Shown: positions 17,574 through 26,256, numbered from the stretch's first letter. The stretch: DNA of 64,000 nt from Shewanella algae (GCF_009183365.2 NZ_CP068230.1:107001-171000); one strand, 5' to 3'. The notes: generated from the sequence alone by a model not told the origin. Numbers and translations: made by a program.

Positions 17574-18545
17574 TTAAGGACGGCTAAAGCCAGAGTAAGT
17601 CTTGCGCCAGTTGCTGGGGCTCACCCCCAGGGCGCGTTTGAAGGCGTCTCGCAGACCGGCGGCACTGGCAAAACCGCAGCTGGAGGCAATCAGTTCCACC
17701 GACATATGGCTCGACTCGAGCAAGGATTGCGCCCGGCGGATCCGCGCCTGCCCCAGCCATGCCATAGGCGCCAGTCCGGTTTGCTCCCGGAACTTACGGT
17801 TCAGGCTACGCTGGCTTAAACAGGCTCTTTCTGCCAGTTGTGCCAAGGTCAAAGGCAGGTGCAGATTGTCCATCAACCAGAGTTGCAAATTGGCCAGCTG
17901 TTGCTGCTGCGGCAGCCATTGGCGATGAATTCTTTGCGACTGACAACCCTGACGCTCGAGCGGCATCACAAAGAAGTCGGCCGTGGTCTCGGCGGCCTGG
18001 GCACCAAAGTCACTGGCTATCATATGCAGACACAGATCCTGGCCCGCGGCCAATCCCGCCGAGGTCAATAGCTGGCCGTTGTCGACAAACAGCATGTCCT
18101 CTTCCACCTCTATATTGGGATAACGCTTGGCCAGTTCGGGCGTCAGTTGCCAGTGGGTAGTTGCCCTGAGGTTATCCAACAGGCCTGCGGCGGCCAATAC
18201 GCAGGCGCCGGTGCAGATAGATGCCAGTCGTACTCCGGCCCTCGCGGCTTGTTGCAGCGCCTGAAGGACTTCGGGCTCGTTGAATGCCAGGGGATTGCGG
18301 ATGCCGGGGATTATCACAGTATCCACTTGACTCAGCAGCTCAAGCGGGGCGATATCCGAGATGCTCAATGCGCCACTGCAGATGGATTGCTCCGGGCCGC
18401 AAAAGCTTACCTGGTAAGGTTTGTGGCCGCCGCTCAGGGAAACCAGAGGAAACATCTGGTAAGGAATGGCGAGATCGAAGGCGACAAAATCCCTCAGTAC
18501 CAGAATCACAATCCTGTGCTGAGGTTGAGAAAGAGCTGAAGACAT
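17574..18545 (-). CDS. AraC-family regulator with N-terminal DJ-1/PfpI domain
   Basis: Transcription factor of the GATase1-like AraC group (FtrA/GlxA-like), 323 residues. The N-terminal DJ-1/PfpI fold (about residues 10-190) contains the nucleophile-elbow motif ASICTGACVLAAAGLLDN; the C-terminal AraC domain has two helix-turn-helices (LTLAQLAERACLSQRSLNRK and SVELIASSCGFASAAGLRDA) and LGVSPSNWR. Start at 18545 follows AGGAAA; upstream codons to 18593 are less likely. Divergent from a gene for an exported protein of the same DJ-1 fold, its probable target. Confidence 0.9.
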   Translation of the reverse strand: MSSALSQPQHRIVILVLRDFVAFDLAIPYQMFPLVSLSGGHKPYQVSFCGPEQSICSGALSISDIAPLELLSQVDTVIIPGIRNPLAFNEPEVLQALQQAARAGVRLASICTGACVLAAAGLLDNLRATTHWQLTPELAKRYPNIEVEEDMLFVDNGQLLTSAGLAAGQDLCLHMIASDFGAQAAETTADFFVMPLERQGCQSQRIHRQWLPQQQQLANLQLWLMDNLHLPLTLAQLAERACLSQRSLNRKFREQTGLAPMAWLGQARIRRAQSLLESSHMSVELIASSCGFASAAGLRDAFKRALGVSPSNWRKTYSGFSRP

Positions 18546-18694
18546 GTTTCCTGCCCGGCGCCATTCCGGCGGCCCAATAGCGTATGTGTGCAAGGCAATC
18601 TAGTTCAAGCTCAAAACCCTGTACAGCGGCTTGTGGCCAAAGTGACTGCCTGGATCACAGCCTGCCCAAGTTGGCCAGACTCTTGCGGCAATTG

Positions 18695-18722
18695 GCCGGT
18701 AACCGGCTGTTGCAGCCTGCAA
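18695..18722. promoter_or_regulatory. Two adjacent short palindromes between the divergent AraC and DJ-1 genes
   Basis: GCCGGT-A-ACCGGC at 18695-18707 and TTGCAG-C-CTGCAA at 18710-18722 are both perfect 13-bp palindromes with a one-base centre, two bases apart, about 46 bases before the DJ-1 gene start. Likely operator(s), but the binding protein is unknown. Confidence 0.4.
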
Positions 18723-18767
18723 TAGGTTACTAATCTCAACGGGACTTTCTGACTCAAAGGAGCGTTT

Positions 18768-19631
18768 ATGAACCGTCGAGACTTCACCTTATCCTGCCTG
18801 GGAACGCTGGCCGCAGCCTCTCTGGGCGGCGTGGCACCTCAAGTGCTGGCCGCGGGCGCCTCAGGCCAACGGCCGGCAGCAAACTCTTTACCCGCCGGCA
18901 CCAAAGCCAGCACGAGCGGCAAGCCACATATCGCCTTTGTACTGTATGAGGGCATGACGGCCCTGGATCTCATCGGGCCGGCTGAAGTGCTAGCCGGTGA
19001 ACAGTTTGATGTGGACTTTGTTTGGTACGACAAGGAGGTGGTCTATGCCGAGAGCCGCGCCAACAAGCGTTTGGGGTTAATGCCAACCGCAACCTTTGCC
19101 GAGATTGAGCAGACAAACATTCTCTGCGTTCCGGGAACCAGTAATCCATACACACAGCTGGAGCGCACCGAAATGATTGACTGGGTGGCTCGGGTCGGCG
19201 CCAAGGCAGACTGGGTCACCAGCGTCTGTACCGGCTCATTTATTCTCGGGGCCGCCGGTTTGCTCAAGGGATATAAGGCCACCTCTCATTGGGGCGTGTT
19301 GCAGGACTTGCGCTACTTTGGCGCCGAGCCTGTAGTCGAGAGAGTGGTTCACGACCGCAATCGAGTCACAGGCGCCGGGGTCACTTCAGGGATCGATTTT
19401 GGCTTGCTGCTGCTGTCGCTGCTGACAGATGAGCAGACAGCCCGCGGCAAACAGCTGGTGCTTGAATATGATCCCCACCCCCCTTTTAGCAGTGGTTCGC
19501 CCAAGCTTGCTTCTCCTGCCTTGTTGGAAGCGGTACGCGGTGGTTATATGGATTACCTGCAAGCGGTTGCCCCCAACTCCCGCAGCCAACTGCAGGCCCT
19601 GGCAAGCAACTTGGGGATCAAGCATCCCTGA
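18768..19631 (+). CDS. Exported DJ-1/PfpI-family protein, isonitrile hydratase-like (Tat signal)
   Basis: A 287-residue protein with a twin-arginine signal (MNRRDFTLSCLGTLAAASLG, cleavage after VLAAG region), then a DJ-1/PfpI domain: IAFVLYEGMTALDLIGPAEV, ILCVPGTSNP, and the nucleophile motif SVCTGSFILGAAGLLKGYKA, followed by TSHWG and VTGAGVTSGIDFGL. These match isonitrile hydratase-type members (Cys nucleophile, TSHW). Whether it hydrates isonitriles here is unproven; a periplasmic location would be unusual for the group. AAGGAG precedes the start. Divergent from an AraC regulator carrying the same fold. Confidence 0.88.
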   Translation: MNRRDFTLSCLGTLAAASLGGVAPQVLAAGASGQRPAANSLPAGTKASTSGKPHIAFVLYEGMTALDLIGPAEVLAGEQFDVDFVWYDKEVVYAESRANKRLGLMPTATFAEIEQTNILCVPGTSNPYTQLERTEMIDWVARVGAKADWVTSVCTGSFILGAAGLLKGYKATSHWGVLQDLRYFGAEPVVERVVHDRNRVTGAGVTSGIDFGLLLLSLLTDEQTARGKQLVLEYDPHPPFSSGSPKLASPALLEAVRGGYMDYLQAVAPNSRSQLQALASNLGIKHP

Positions 19632-19741
19632 GACAGGCCTTTAAGGTTTAGCTTCAAGGCATTGTAAATGAGGACGAAAATGGTTCCGTTTTTGTTCTAA
19701 CTATAAGCTATTGTTGAACTTTTTCTATTGTCATACACTAT

Positions 19742-19770
19742 CGGGCCCTTTGGTTTGTTGGTTGGGCCCG
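19742..19770 (+). promoter_or_regulatory. Hairpin directly before the start of the 19772 gene
   Basis: CGGGCCC / GGGCCCG stem with a 15-base loop, ending one base before ATG at 19772 and occupying the place where a ribosome site is expected. Could limit translation, or mean the true start lies further in. Confidence 0.4.
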
Positions 19771-19771
19771 C

Positions 19772-20176
19772 ATGCGTTTTTCATCTGCACGTTTGTTGCT
19801 GCTAATGGCTTGGTTGGCCACGAGTTTTACCCTGGCCGCCGAGATAGGCGACACGGCCGTGGTCGGTAAACTCTATTTCAGCGGCGCCGAACTGCCCGGG
19901 CAATTGACTCCAGAGGGGGCCGGTTGGTGGCCGGAGCCTATTTGGTTGCTGTGGCTCATGGGCCTTGGCAGCTTCTTTTGCCGTTTTCGTTGTTTTGCGC
20001 TCTGGCTGCTTGCTTTGCTGGCGTTGCAACTCAAGTTTGCCATTCGGGTCGACGACAGCCTGCTGTGGAGCAGTTGGCTAGTGTTGCTATTGCCGACACA
20101 AGTGTTGTTTGGCCTGATTTTGCTGTTGATTGACCGGGGCGAGGGCGCACGAGCCCAGGTAATCACCCTTGACTGA
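19772..20176 (+). CDS. Small membrane protein of unknown function
   Basis: Not recognised. 134 residues with an N-terminal signal-like helix (LLLLMAWLATSFTLAAEIGD), a short exported loop rich in Gly/Pro (GQLTPEGAGWWPEP), and two or three further hydrophobic stretches (IWLLWLMGLGSFFC, FALWLLALLALQL, WLVLLLPTQVLFGLILLLID). The assigned ATG has no ribosome site and is crowded by a hairpin; ATG at 19805 is an alternative. Ends 41 bases before the cation efflux gene and could be cotranscribed with it. Confidence 0.6.
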   Translation: MRFSSARLLLLMAWLATSFTLAAEIGDTAVVGKLYFSGAELPGQLTPEGAGWWPEPIWLLWLMGLGSFFCRFRCFALWLLALLALQLKFAIRVDDSLLWSSWLVLLLPTQVLFGLILLLIDRGEGARAQVITLD

Positions 20177-20217
20177 CGATAGTCCAATTCCCAAGCCGTA
20201 TTAAGGGGGAACAATAG

Positions 20218-21129
20218 ATGTCCAGAAAAGCCAGAGCCGCCATGGTCTCGGTCTGCTCCAATATTTCGCTGATCATCATGAAGGTGGCGGCGGGTATTGT
20301 CAGTGGTTCGGTCAGTATCATTTCAGAAGCGATTCACTCCGCCATGGATTTGGTGGCGGCCTTGATCGCCCTGTTTGCCGTGCGCCGCGCCGATGTGCCG
20401 CCTGACTGGGATCATCCCTACGGCCACGACAAGATAGAGAATGTTTCCGGGGTTATTGAGGCGCTGTTGATTTTGGCGGCGGCCGGCTGGATTATTTTCG
20501 AGGCCGTCGGCAAGTTGCTCAGCCCCTCAGAGGTAGAAGGCCTGGGCTGGGGGGTATTGGTGATGCTGTTGTCGGCACTGGTAAACACAGGCGTCAGTGC
20601 CTATCTCTACCGGGTGGCCAGGGAAGAACAATCGGTGGCGCTTGAGGCCGATGCCCTGCACCTTAAGGCCGATGTGCTCACCTCTCTCGGGGTAGCCGTG
20701 GGGCTGCTGCTCATCTGGGTGGGTGGCTATTTTGGCCATAATCTGGCGCTGCTGGATCCCATAGTAGCCATAGGGGTGGCGCTGTTTATTCTCAAAGAAG
20801 CGATAAGCATGTTGGATCAGGCCTTCAAGCCGCTGTTGGATCACAGCATCAGCGAAGAGGAGCTGAACCAGGCCGCCGAGATAATCGCGCACCACTGTCC
20901 CAATGAAGGCGGCTTTCACGACTTGCGTGGCCGTCAGGCGGGCAGACGGCGTCATATCGACTTCCATCTGACCTTGCCCAAGGAGATGAGCGTTGGCCAT
21001 TCCCATGCCATCTGTGACCGTATCGAGCAGGCCTTGATGGCTGCCATCCCCCATGCGGCGGTGTTTATCCATGTGGAGCCGCTGGAAGAGCAGCCCGAAG
21101 AAGAAGGCTTACTGCAACAGGGCGCCTGA
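20218..21129 (+). CDS. Cation diffusion facilitator (CDF) family efflux protein
   Basis: Proton-coupled divalent-metal exporter, inner membrane, 303 residues with six predicted membrane helices and a cytoplasmic C-terminal domain. CDF motifs: IISEAIHSAMDLVAALIAL, DWDHPYGHDKIENVSGVIEA and the second HxxxD-type site ADALHLKADVLTSLGVAVG; the tail has LRGRQAGRRRHIDFHL and HAICDRIE. Metal specificity (Fe/Zn/Mn) cannot be told. Start follows AAGGGGGAA. Confidence 0.92.
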   Translation: MSRKARAAMVSVCSNISLIIMKVAAGIVSGSVSIISEAIHSAMDLVAALIALFAVRRADVPPDWDHPYGHDKIENVSGVIEALLILAAAGWIIFEAVGKLLSPSEVEGLGWGVLVMLLSALVNTGVSAYLYRVAREEQSVALEADALHLKADVLTSLGVAVGLLLIWVGGYFGHNLALLDPIVAIGVALFILKEAISMLDQAFKPLLDHSISEEELNQAAEIIAHHCPNEGGFHDLRGRQAGRRRHIDFHLTLPKEMSVGHSHAICDRIEQALMAAIPHAAVFIHVEPLEEQPEEEGLLQQGA

Positions 21130-21150
21130 AGCGGCGCCCGTATGGCTGCA

Positions 21151-22341
21151 TCAGAGCCCTTGATGGGGGCCGAACACTTCATAGTGGATCTGCGCTTCCT
21201 CAATACCCAGAGCCAGCAACTGCGCCTTGATGCTCTGCATAAAGCCTATGGGGCCACAGCAGTAGAATTGGCCCTCGGATGGCAGCATGGCCGCTATCGG
21301 TTCCAGCACCATGGTGCCCTTCAGGTCATAATCCTGTCCCTGAATATCAGTCTCAAGCGGCTGGCGATACCAGGTCAGTGCCTTGAGATTTGTCTGCTCG
21401 GCCTGTTTGCGGCGTATCTCTTCGGTAAAAGCATGCTGGGCGCCATTTTCACAGGCATGCAGCCATAGTGTCTCGGCGCAGTCTTGCTGCAGGCGGCTGT
21501 TTAACATGCTCAGCATAGGCGTCAGGCCAACTCCGGCAGATAGCAGCACAACCCGGGTGTCAGGCTCAGTATTCAGGAAAAAATCCCCCGCCGGCGGGAT
21601 CAGCTCAAGCTCGCTGCCAATATCGAATTCATTATGCAGCAGGTTGGAAACCAATCCTTCGTTTTCACGTTTAACGCTGATGCGATAGTTGCGGCCGTTG
21701 GGGGCATCCGACAATGAGTATTGGCGTATCTCGGTATGGGCCAGCGCCGGATGGCTGAGTTTGAGGTTCAGGTATTGCCCCGGCTTAAAATCGGCCACAG
21801 GGCCGCCATCCTTGGGCGTGAGTTCGAAGGAGGTAATGGCGGCAGACTCGCGGCGTTTGTTGCTGACAACAAAGGTGCGGGTGCCGCTCCAACCTCCTTG
21901 TTTGCCTGCGGCATCGGCATAAATCTGTGCTTCGCGGCCAATAAAGATATTGGCCAACACCCCATAAGCCTTCTCCCAGGCGCCCAGTACCTCTGGCGTG
22001 ACGGCATCGCCACCGAGTTCTTCCAGAGTGGCAAGCAGATGCTTGCCGACTATGGCGTATTGCTCGGGTTTGATCAGAAAGCCTGTGTGTTTCTGGGCAA
22101 TTCTTTCCACGGCTTCACCGAGAACAGCCAGATTGTCGATATGTTGGGCATAGGCGGCGACGGCATTGAACAAGGCTACAGGCTGATCGCCCTTATGCTG
22201 ATGAGCCAGGTTGAACACATCTTTCAATTCAGGATTGTGGTGGAACATGCGCTGATAGAAGTGTTTGGTCAGCTCTGGGCCGGCGGCAACCAGCAGGGGA
22301 ATAGTACTCTTGACCACTTGGATAGTGTGTTGATCCAACAT
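21151..22341 (-). CDS. hmp: Flavohaemoglobin / nitric oxide dioxygenase Hmp
   Basis: Converts NO plus O2 and NADH/NADPH to nitrate, protecting the cytoplasm. The 396-residue protein has a globin domain (distal Y29 in HFYQRMF, proximal H85 in AQKHTGFLI), a FAD domain (RQYSLSDAPNGRNYRISVKRE in sequence context, with GQYLNLKLSHP), and an NAD domain (LLSAGVGLTPMLSMLNS, FYCCGPIGFM, HYEVFGPH). Length and order are normal. Upstream are a perfect FNR-type box and an NsrR-like half-site. Converges on the CDF gene. Confidence 0.96.
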   Translation of the reverse strand: MLDQHTIQVVKSTIPLLVAAGPELTKHFYQRMFHHNPELKDVFNLAHQHKGDQPVALFNAVAAYAQHIDNLAVLGEAVERIAQKHTGFLIKPEQYAIVGKHLLATLEELGGDAVTPEVLGAWEKAYGVLANIFIGREAQIYADAAGKQGGWSGTRTFVVSNKRRESAAITSFELTPKDGGPVADFKPGQYLNLKLSHPALAHTEIRQYSLSDAPNGRNYRISVKRENEGLVSNLLHNEFDIGSELELIPPAGDFFLNTEPDTRVVLLSAGVGLTPMLSMLNSRLQQDCAETLWLHACENGAQHAFTEEIRRKQAEQTNLKALTWYRQPLETDIQGQDYDLKGTMVLEPIAAMLPSEGQFYCCGPIGFMQSIKAQLLALGIEEAQIHYEVFGPHQGL

Positions 22342-22390
22342 AAAGACAACCTCAAAGATTCATTTAAGTTATATGTTCAGCGATAAAATA

Positions 22391-22413
22391 AACATGCATT
22401 TGATTTGGATCAA
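22391..22413. promoter_or_regulatory. FNR/EtrA-type box overlapping an NsrR-like site upstream of hmp
   Basis: TTGAT-TTGG-ATCAA (22400-22413) is a perfect FNR palindrome; AACATGCATTT (22391-22401) resembles the conserved half of NsrR sites. They are 50-72 bases upstream of the hmp start. The arrangement fits joint control by oxygen and nitric oxide. Confidence 0.7.
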
Positions 22414-22520
22414 TAAAAATCCTGACTGGATCTGTCAGGCATTCAGTATGGTTCGCAAAAACACTCGTGTGCGTGATGTATATCTATGTTTTATCGTATC
22501 TAGATCCTGATTCTGGCTTG

Positions 22521-22585
22521 TTCGCTTCTTTGGTTCGCTTCTTTGGTTCGCTTCTTTGGTTCGCTTCTTTGGTTCGCTTTTCTGG
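22521..22585. repeat. 13-bp tandem repeat, five units
   Basis: Four identical copies of TTCGCTTCTTTGG, then a fifth with one change (TTCGCTTTTCTGG), head to tail. Located in the intergenic region between divergent hmp and the OsmC-YcaO gene, about 185 bases before the latter. The remaining intergenic sequence (22414-22769) shows no gene. Copy number in such arrays commonly varies between strains. Confidence 0.9.
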
Positions 22586-22769
22586 TGCCGGAGCCAAGTT
22601 GCCTTCAGTGGCCAACAGTCTTGGCCAACAATGACTTTTGCCGCTAAAAAGCGGATAATTCCCCCAATTTTGCTCAATTTGACCCAGATCACAGCCGGTC
22701 GCCGGTTTTACCGCTGCGGCGAGTGTCATCGGGCGAGCGGGAAACCCCGCCGGAACTCGGAACTATCCA

Positions 22770-24956
22770 ATGGAAATCAAAGTAAATTTTCTCGACAACC
22801 TCAGACTCGAAGCCAAGTTTGATGACTTCAGTGTCATTGCCGACCAGCCAATCCGCTACAAGGGCGATGGCTCGGCGCCGAGCCCGTTCGACTACTTTCT
22901 GGCTTCATCAGCGCTGTGTGCCGCCTATTTTGTGAAGGTGTACTGTGTCGCCCGCGATATTCCTACCGAAGGCATACGCCTGTCGCAAAACAACATAGTC
23001 GACCCGGAAAACCGTTATAACCAGATCTTCAAGATTCAGGTGGAACTGCCGGACACCATCTCTGACAAAGACCGTGAAGGCATACTGCGTTCCATCGACC
23101 GCTGCACTGTGAAGAAAGTGGTTCAGACCGGCCCCGAGTTCCAGTTGGAAACCGTGGATAACCTGGATCAGGACGCCCAGGCGATGCTGATGCTTAAGCC
23201 GGATGACAGCCACAGCACCTTTATTCTGGGTAAGGATCTGCCGCTGGAGCAGACCATAGCCAACATGACCAACACCTTGGCCGAACTGGGGATGAAGATA
23301 GAGATCTCCTCCTGGCGTAACCTGGTGCCCAACGTTTGGTCGCTGCATATCCGTGATGCCGCTTCGCCCAAGTGTTTTACCAACGGCAAGGGCGCAACCA
23401 AAGAGAGCGCGCTCTGCTCGGCCCTGGGCGAGTTTATCGAGCGTCTCAGCTGTAACTTCTTCTACAACGACCAGTATTTCGGCCCCGAGATCGCCAACGC
23501 CGAATTTGTTCACTATCCCAATGAGAAGTGGTTCCAACCCGGCCCCAACGATGAGCTGCCGCCCGGAATCCTCGATGACTATTGTCTGGAAATCTACAAC
23601 CCGGATGGTGAGCTCTGCGGCTCCAACCTTATCGACACCAACTCGGGCAATGTCGAGCGCGGCATCTGCGCCATTCCTTATGTGCGTCAGTCCGATGGCG
23701 AGACTGTGTATTTCCCCTCCAACCTGATTGAAAATCTGTATCTCAGCAACGGCATGAGTGCAGGTAACAATCTGGATGAGGCCAAGGTGCAGTGTCTGTC
23801 CGAGATTTTCGAGCGGGCGGTGAAGCGCCGCATCATAGAAGAGGAGCTGGTCCTGCCTGAGGTGCCGAAAGCCGTGCTGGCCAAGTATCCTTCGATAGTG
23901 GCCGGCATAGAGGCGCTGGAGGCGCAGGGCTTTCCGCTGGTGATCAAGGATGCCTCCCTCGGTGGCCAGTTCCCCGTCATGTGTGTGACCCTGATGAACC
24001 CCCGCACCGGCGGCGTGTTTGCCTCCTTCGGCGCCCACCCCAGTTTTGAGGTAGCGTTGGAGCGCAGCCTCACTGAACTGCTGCAGGGTCGCAGTTTCGA
24101 GGGCCTAAACGATGTGCAAAAGCCTACTTTCAACAGCATGGCGGTGCAGGAGCCGGAGAACTTTGTTGAACACTTTATCGACTCCAGCGGAGTGATCTCC
24201 TGGCGCTTCTTCAGTAGCAAGCCGGACTATGAGTTTGTCGAATGGGACTTCTCCGGCAGCAACGCCGAAGAGAGCCAGAGCCTGTTCGGGATTCTTGAAG
24301 AGATGGGCAAAGAGGTCTACATCGCCGAGTTTACCGAGATAGGCAACGCCTGTCGGATCCTGGTGCCAGACTTCTCCGAGGTGTATCCGGTATCGGATCT
24401 GATTTGGGACAACACCAATAAAGCGCTGGACTACCGAGAAGATATTCTTAACCTGCATCGCCTCAGCGACAGCCAACTGCAAAGCCTGTCCGAGCGCCTC
24501 GAAGACAGCCAATTGGATATCTACACGGATATCATCACCCTGATAGGTATAGAGTTTGATGAAAACACCGTCTGGGGCCAACTGACGATACTCGAACTCA
24601 GATTGCTAATCTGCCTGGCCATAGGTGAACTGGAAGAAGCGTTGGAGCTGACCGAAACCTTCCTGCAGTACAACAACAATACCGTCGCTCGTGGCCTCTT
24701 CTATCAATGCCTGCAGGCGGTGTTGGAGATCAGCCTGGACGATGAACTCGAGCTGGACGACTACCGGTACAACTTAGGACGCATGTTCGGCCAGGAAACC
24801 CTGGATGCTGCCATAGGGTCGGTCAATGGCACAGTGCGCTTCTACGGCCTGACCCCAACCAATATGCAGCTCGAAGGCCTGGAAAAACACCAGCGGCTGA
24901 TCGAAAGCTACAAGAAGCTGCATGCTGCAAGGGCTAAGCTGGCCACCAAGAAGTAG
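22770..24956 (+). CDS. OsmC domain - YcaO domain fusion protein
   Basis: 728 residues joining two families. Residues about 1-135 form an OsmC-like domain with both peroxidatic-type cysteines (C50 in ASSALCAAYFVK, C112 in SIDRCTVKKV). Residues about 160-590 form a YcaO domain with the ATP/Mg motif KGATKESALCSALGEFIERL near 206-225 and AKVQCLSEIFERAVKRR further on; the last ~120 residues look like TPR-type helices, as in E. coli YcaO. E. coli YcaO (linked to RimO-dependent S12 methylthiolation) lacks OsmC. There is no Pro-rich PxPxP end, so it is not an azoline-forming cyclodehydratase of that type. Stands alone. Confidence 0.9.
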   Translation: MEIKVNFLDNLRLEAKFDDFSVIADQPIRYKGDGSAPSPFDYFLASSALCAAYFVKVYCVARDIPTEGIRLSQNNIVDPENRYNQIFKIQVELPDTISDKDREGILRSIDRCTVKKVVQTGPEFQLETVDNLDQDAQAMLMLKPDDSHSTFILGKDLPLEQTIANMTNTLAELGMKIEISSWRNLVPNVWSLHIRDAASPKCFTNGKGATKESALCSALGEFIERLSCNFFYNDQYFGPEIANAEFVHYPNEKWFQPGPNDELPPGILDDYCLEIYNPDGELCGSNLIDTNSGNVERGICAIPYVRQSDGETVYFPSNLIENLYLSNGMSAGNNLDEAKVQCLSEIFERAVKRRIIEEELVLPEVPKAVLAKYPSIVAGIEALEAQGFPLVIKDASLGGQFPVMCVTLMNPRTGGVFASFGAHPSFEVALERSLTELLQGRSFEGLNDVQKPTFNSMAVQEPENFVEHFIDSSGVISWRFFSSKPDYEFVEWDFSGSNAEESQSLFGILEEMGKEVYIAEFTEIGNACRILVPDFSEVYPVSDLIWDNTNKALDYREDILNLHRLSDSQLQSLSERLEDSQLDIYTDIITLIGIEFDENTVWGQLTILELRLLICLAIGELEEALELTETFLQYNNNTVARGLFYQCLQAVLEISLDDELELDDYRYNLGRMFGQETLDAAIGSVNGTVRFYGLTPTNMQLEGLEKHQRLIESYKKLHAARAKLATKK

Positions 24957-24964
24957 TTTAAGTT

Positions 24965-24986
24965 CAAGGGGCGTGTGTGCCCCTTG
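24965..24986 (+). terminator. Hairpin after the OsmC-YcaO gene
   Basis: Stem CAAGGGGC / GCCCCTTG with a GTGTGT loop nine bases after the stop codon. There is no T-run, so it may only stabilise the 3' end. Confidence 0.45.
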
Positions 24987-25000
24987 ATAATCCTTATTTG

Positions 25001-25150
25001 CAACAATGGCTTTCGGCGACCCCGAGGGGGAGTCGGTGCAATTCTTCATCCCAAAGTGTCGTATTCAGCTGCAGATATACGCCTAATTCCAGGCACAGGC
25101 GGGACTGTGACCGTCGAAAACAGGGACGTTTTCGTCGAGCGCCCATGGAT
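25001..25150 (+). repeat. Dispersed repeat R1, copy 1 (left part, split by the IS element)
   Basis: Shares with copies at 26930-27080 and 29090-29232 the blocks TTTGCAACAA, GGGGGAGTCGGTGCAATTCT, ACGCCTAATT-CAGGCA, GGCGGGACTGTGACCGTCG and the hairpin CGAAAAC-AGGGAC-GTTTTCG. It breaks off at CCCATGGAT, where the IS110-family element begins. Non-coding. Confidence 0.85.
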
Positions 25151-25239
25151 AATGGAATGGACCCATCCCCTTTTAACCGGCCTCGCAATGGGCCACGATG
25201 AAGTTGTTGAAAGTCATCTGGAAAGAGGATGGGTCCACT

Positions 25240-26256
25240 ATGAAGATTACAACCATCGGTTTGGATATCGCAAAGTTGGTGTTCCACGCTGTTGCGGTCA
25301 ACAAAGCAGGTAAGCTGGTGCGCAAGAAAATGCTTAAACGAAAAGAAGTACTCGGTTTTTTCGCTAAGTTGGAACCTTGCCTGGTCGCGATTGAAGCCTG
25401 TGGTGGCGCTCACTATTGGAACAGGGAAATTACTGCCCTTGGTCATCAGGTTAAGTTGATCCCTCCTCAATATGTCATTCCCTATCGGCAGGGAAATAAA
25501 AATGACTACAACGATGCCCTTGCCATAGCGGAGGCGGCTCAGCGACCAAACATGCGCTTCGTGCCCGCCAAATCTATCGAACAACAAGATGTGCAGATGT
25601 TGCACAGGGTTCGTGAGCGACTCACACAGCAAACCACCGCCTTGGTGAATCAGGTTCGAGGCATGTTGGCCGAATATGGCATCGTGCTGGCAAAGGGAAA
25701 AACGGCCTTTCGCAGTCAATTGCCCGACATTTTGGAAGACGGTGAGAATGCACTCACAGCCAAAGGTCGAGCGATTTTCCATGGACTGTATAATGAGTTT
25801 GTCGAACTTGAGAACAGGCTGAAAGGGTGTGAAAAGCAGGTATTGCAGGAAAATGCTGATAATCCTATCTGCCAACGATTAGGCACCGTCTTGGGGGTTG
25901 GTCCTGTCACTGCGACGGCATTTTATGCCGCTGTTGGGGAGGGGAAGGCATTTCACAATGGCCGCCATTTTTCAGCTTGGTGCGGTCTGGTGCCCAGGCA
26001 GCACAGCAGTGGCGGCAAGGATAATCTGCAGGGGATCAGTAAGCGAGGCAATGCCTATCTACGAACCTTGTTCATTCATGGTGCCAGGTCCATTTTGCGT
26101 CACTGCGAGCACAAAACCGATAAGCTCAGCCTATGGGCGAAGGCCCTCGTGGAGCGTCGAGGCTTTAATCGCGCCTGCGTTGCAGTAGCCAACAAGCTTG
26201 CCAGAATTGCCTGGGTCATAGCGGCCAAAGAAGAAACGTATCGGCCGGCGACATGA
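25240..26256 (+). CDS. IS110/IS1111-family transposase (DEDD recombinase)
   Basis: 338 residues. The N-terminal RuvC-like domain shows the DEDD set: D9 in TIGLDIAK, E52 in AIEACGG, D89 and D92 in KNDYNDALA. The C-terminal transposase_20 domain carries VLGVGPVTATAFYAAVGEG and the region with the serine nucleophile candidates S256/S257 in VPRQHSSGGKDN, then ISKRGNAYLRTLFIHGARS. All key residues are present, so it is probably active. Start at 25240 (MKITTIGLDIAK) follows AAAGAGG; an earlier in-frame ATG at 25198 adds an unlike extension. Family members recombine DNA guided by an element-encoded RNA. Confidence 0.95.
   Translation: MKITTIGLDIAKLVFHAVAVNKAGKLVRKKMLKRKEVLGFFAKLEPCLVAIEACGGAHYWNREITALGHQVKLIPPQYVIPYRQGNKNDYNDALAIAEAAQRPNMRFVPAKSIEQQDVQMLHRVRERLTQQTTALVNQVRGMLAEYGIVLAKGKTAFRSQLPDILEDGENALTAKGRAIFHGLYNEFVELENRLKGCEKQVLQENADNPICQRLGTVLGVGPVTATAFYAAVGEGKAFHNGRHFSAWCGLVPRQHSSGGKDNLQGISKRGNAYLRTLFIHGARSILRHCEHKTDKLSLWAKALVERRGFNRACVAVANKLARIAWVIAAKEETYRPAT

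Noticed and set aside
22521..22585. Tandem repeat as a CRISPR array
   Set aside because: Units are 13 bp and directly adjacent, without spacers, and no cas gene is near.
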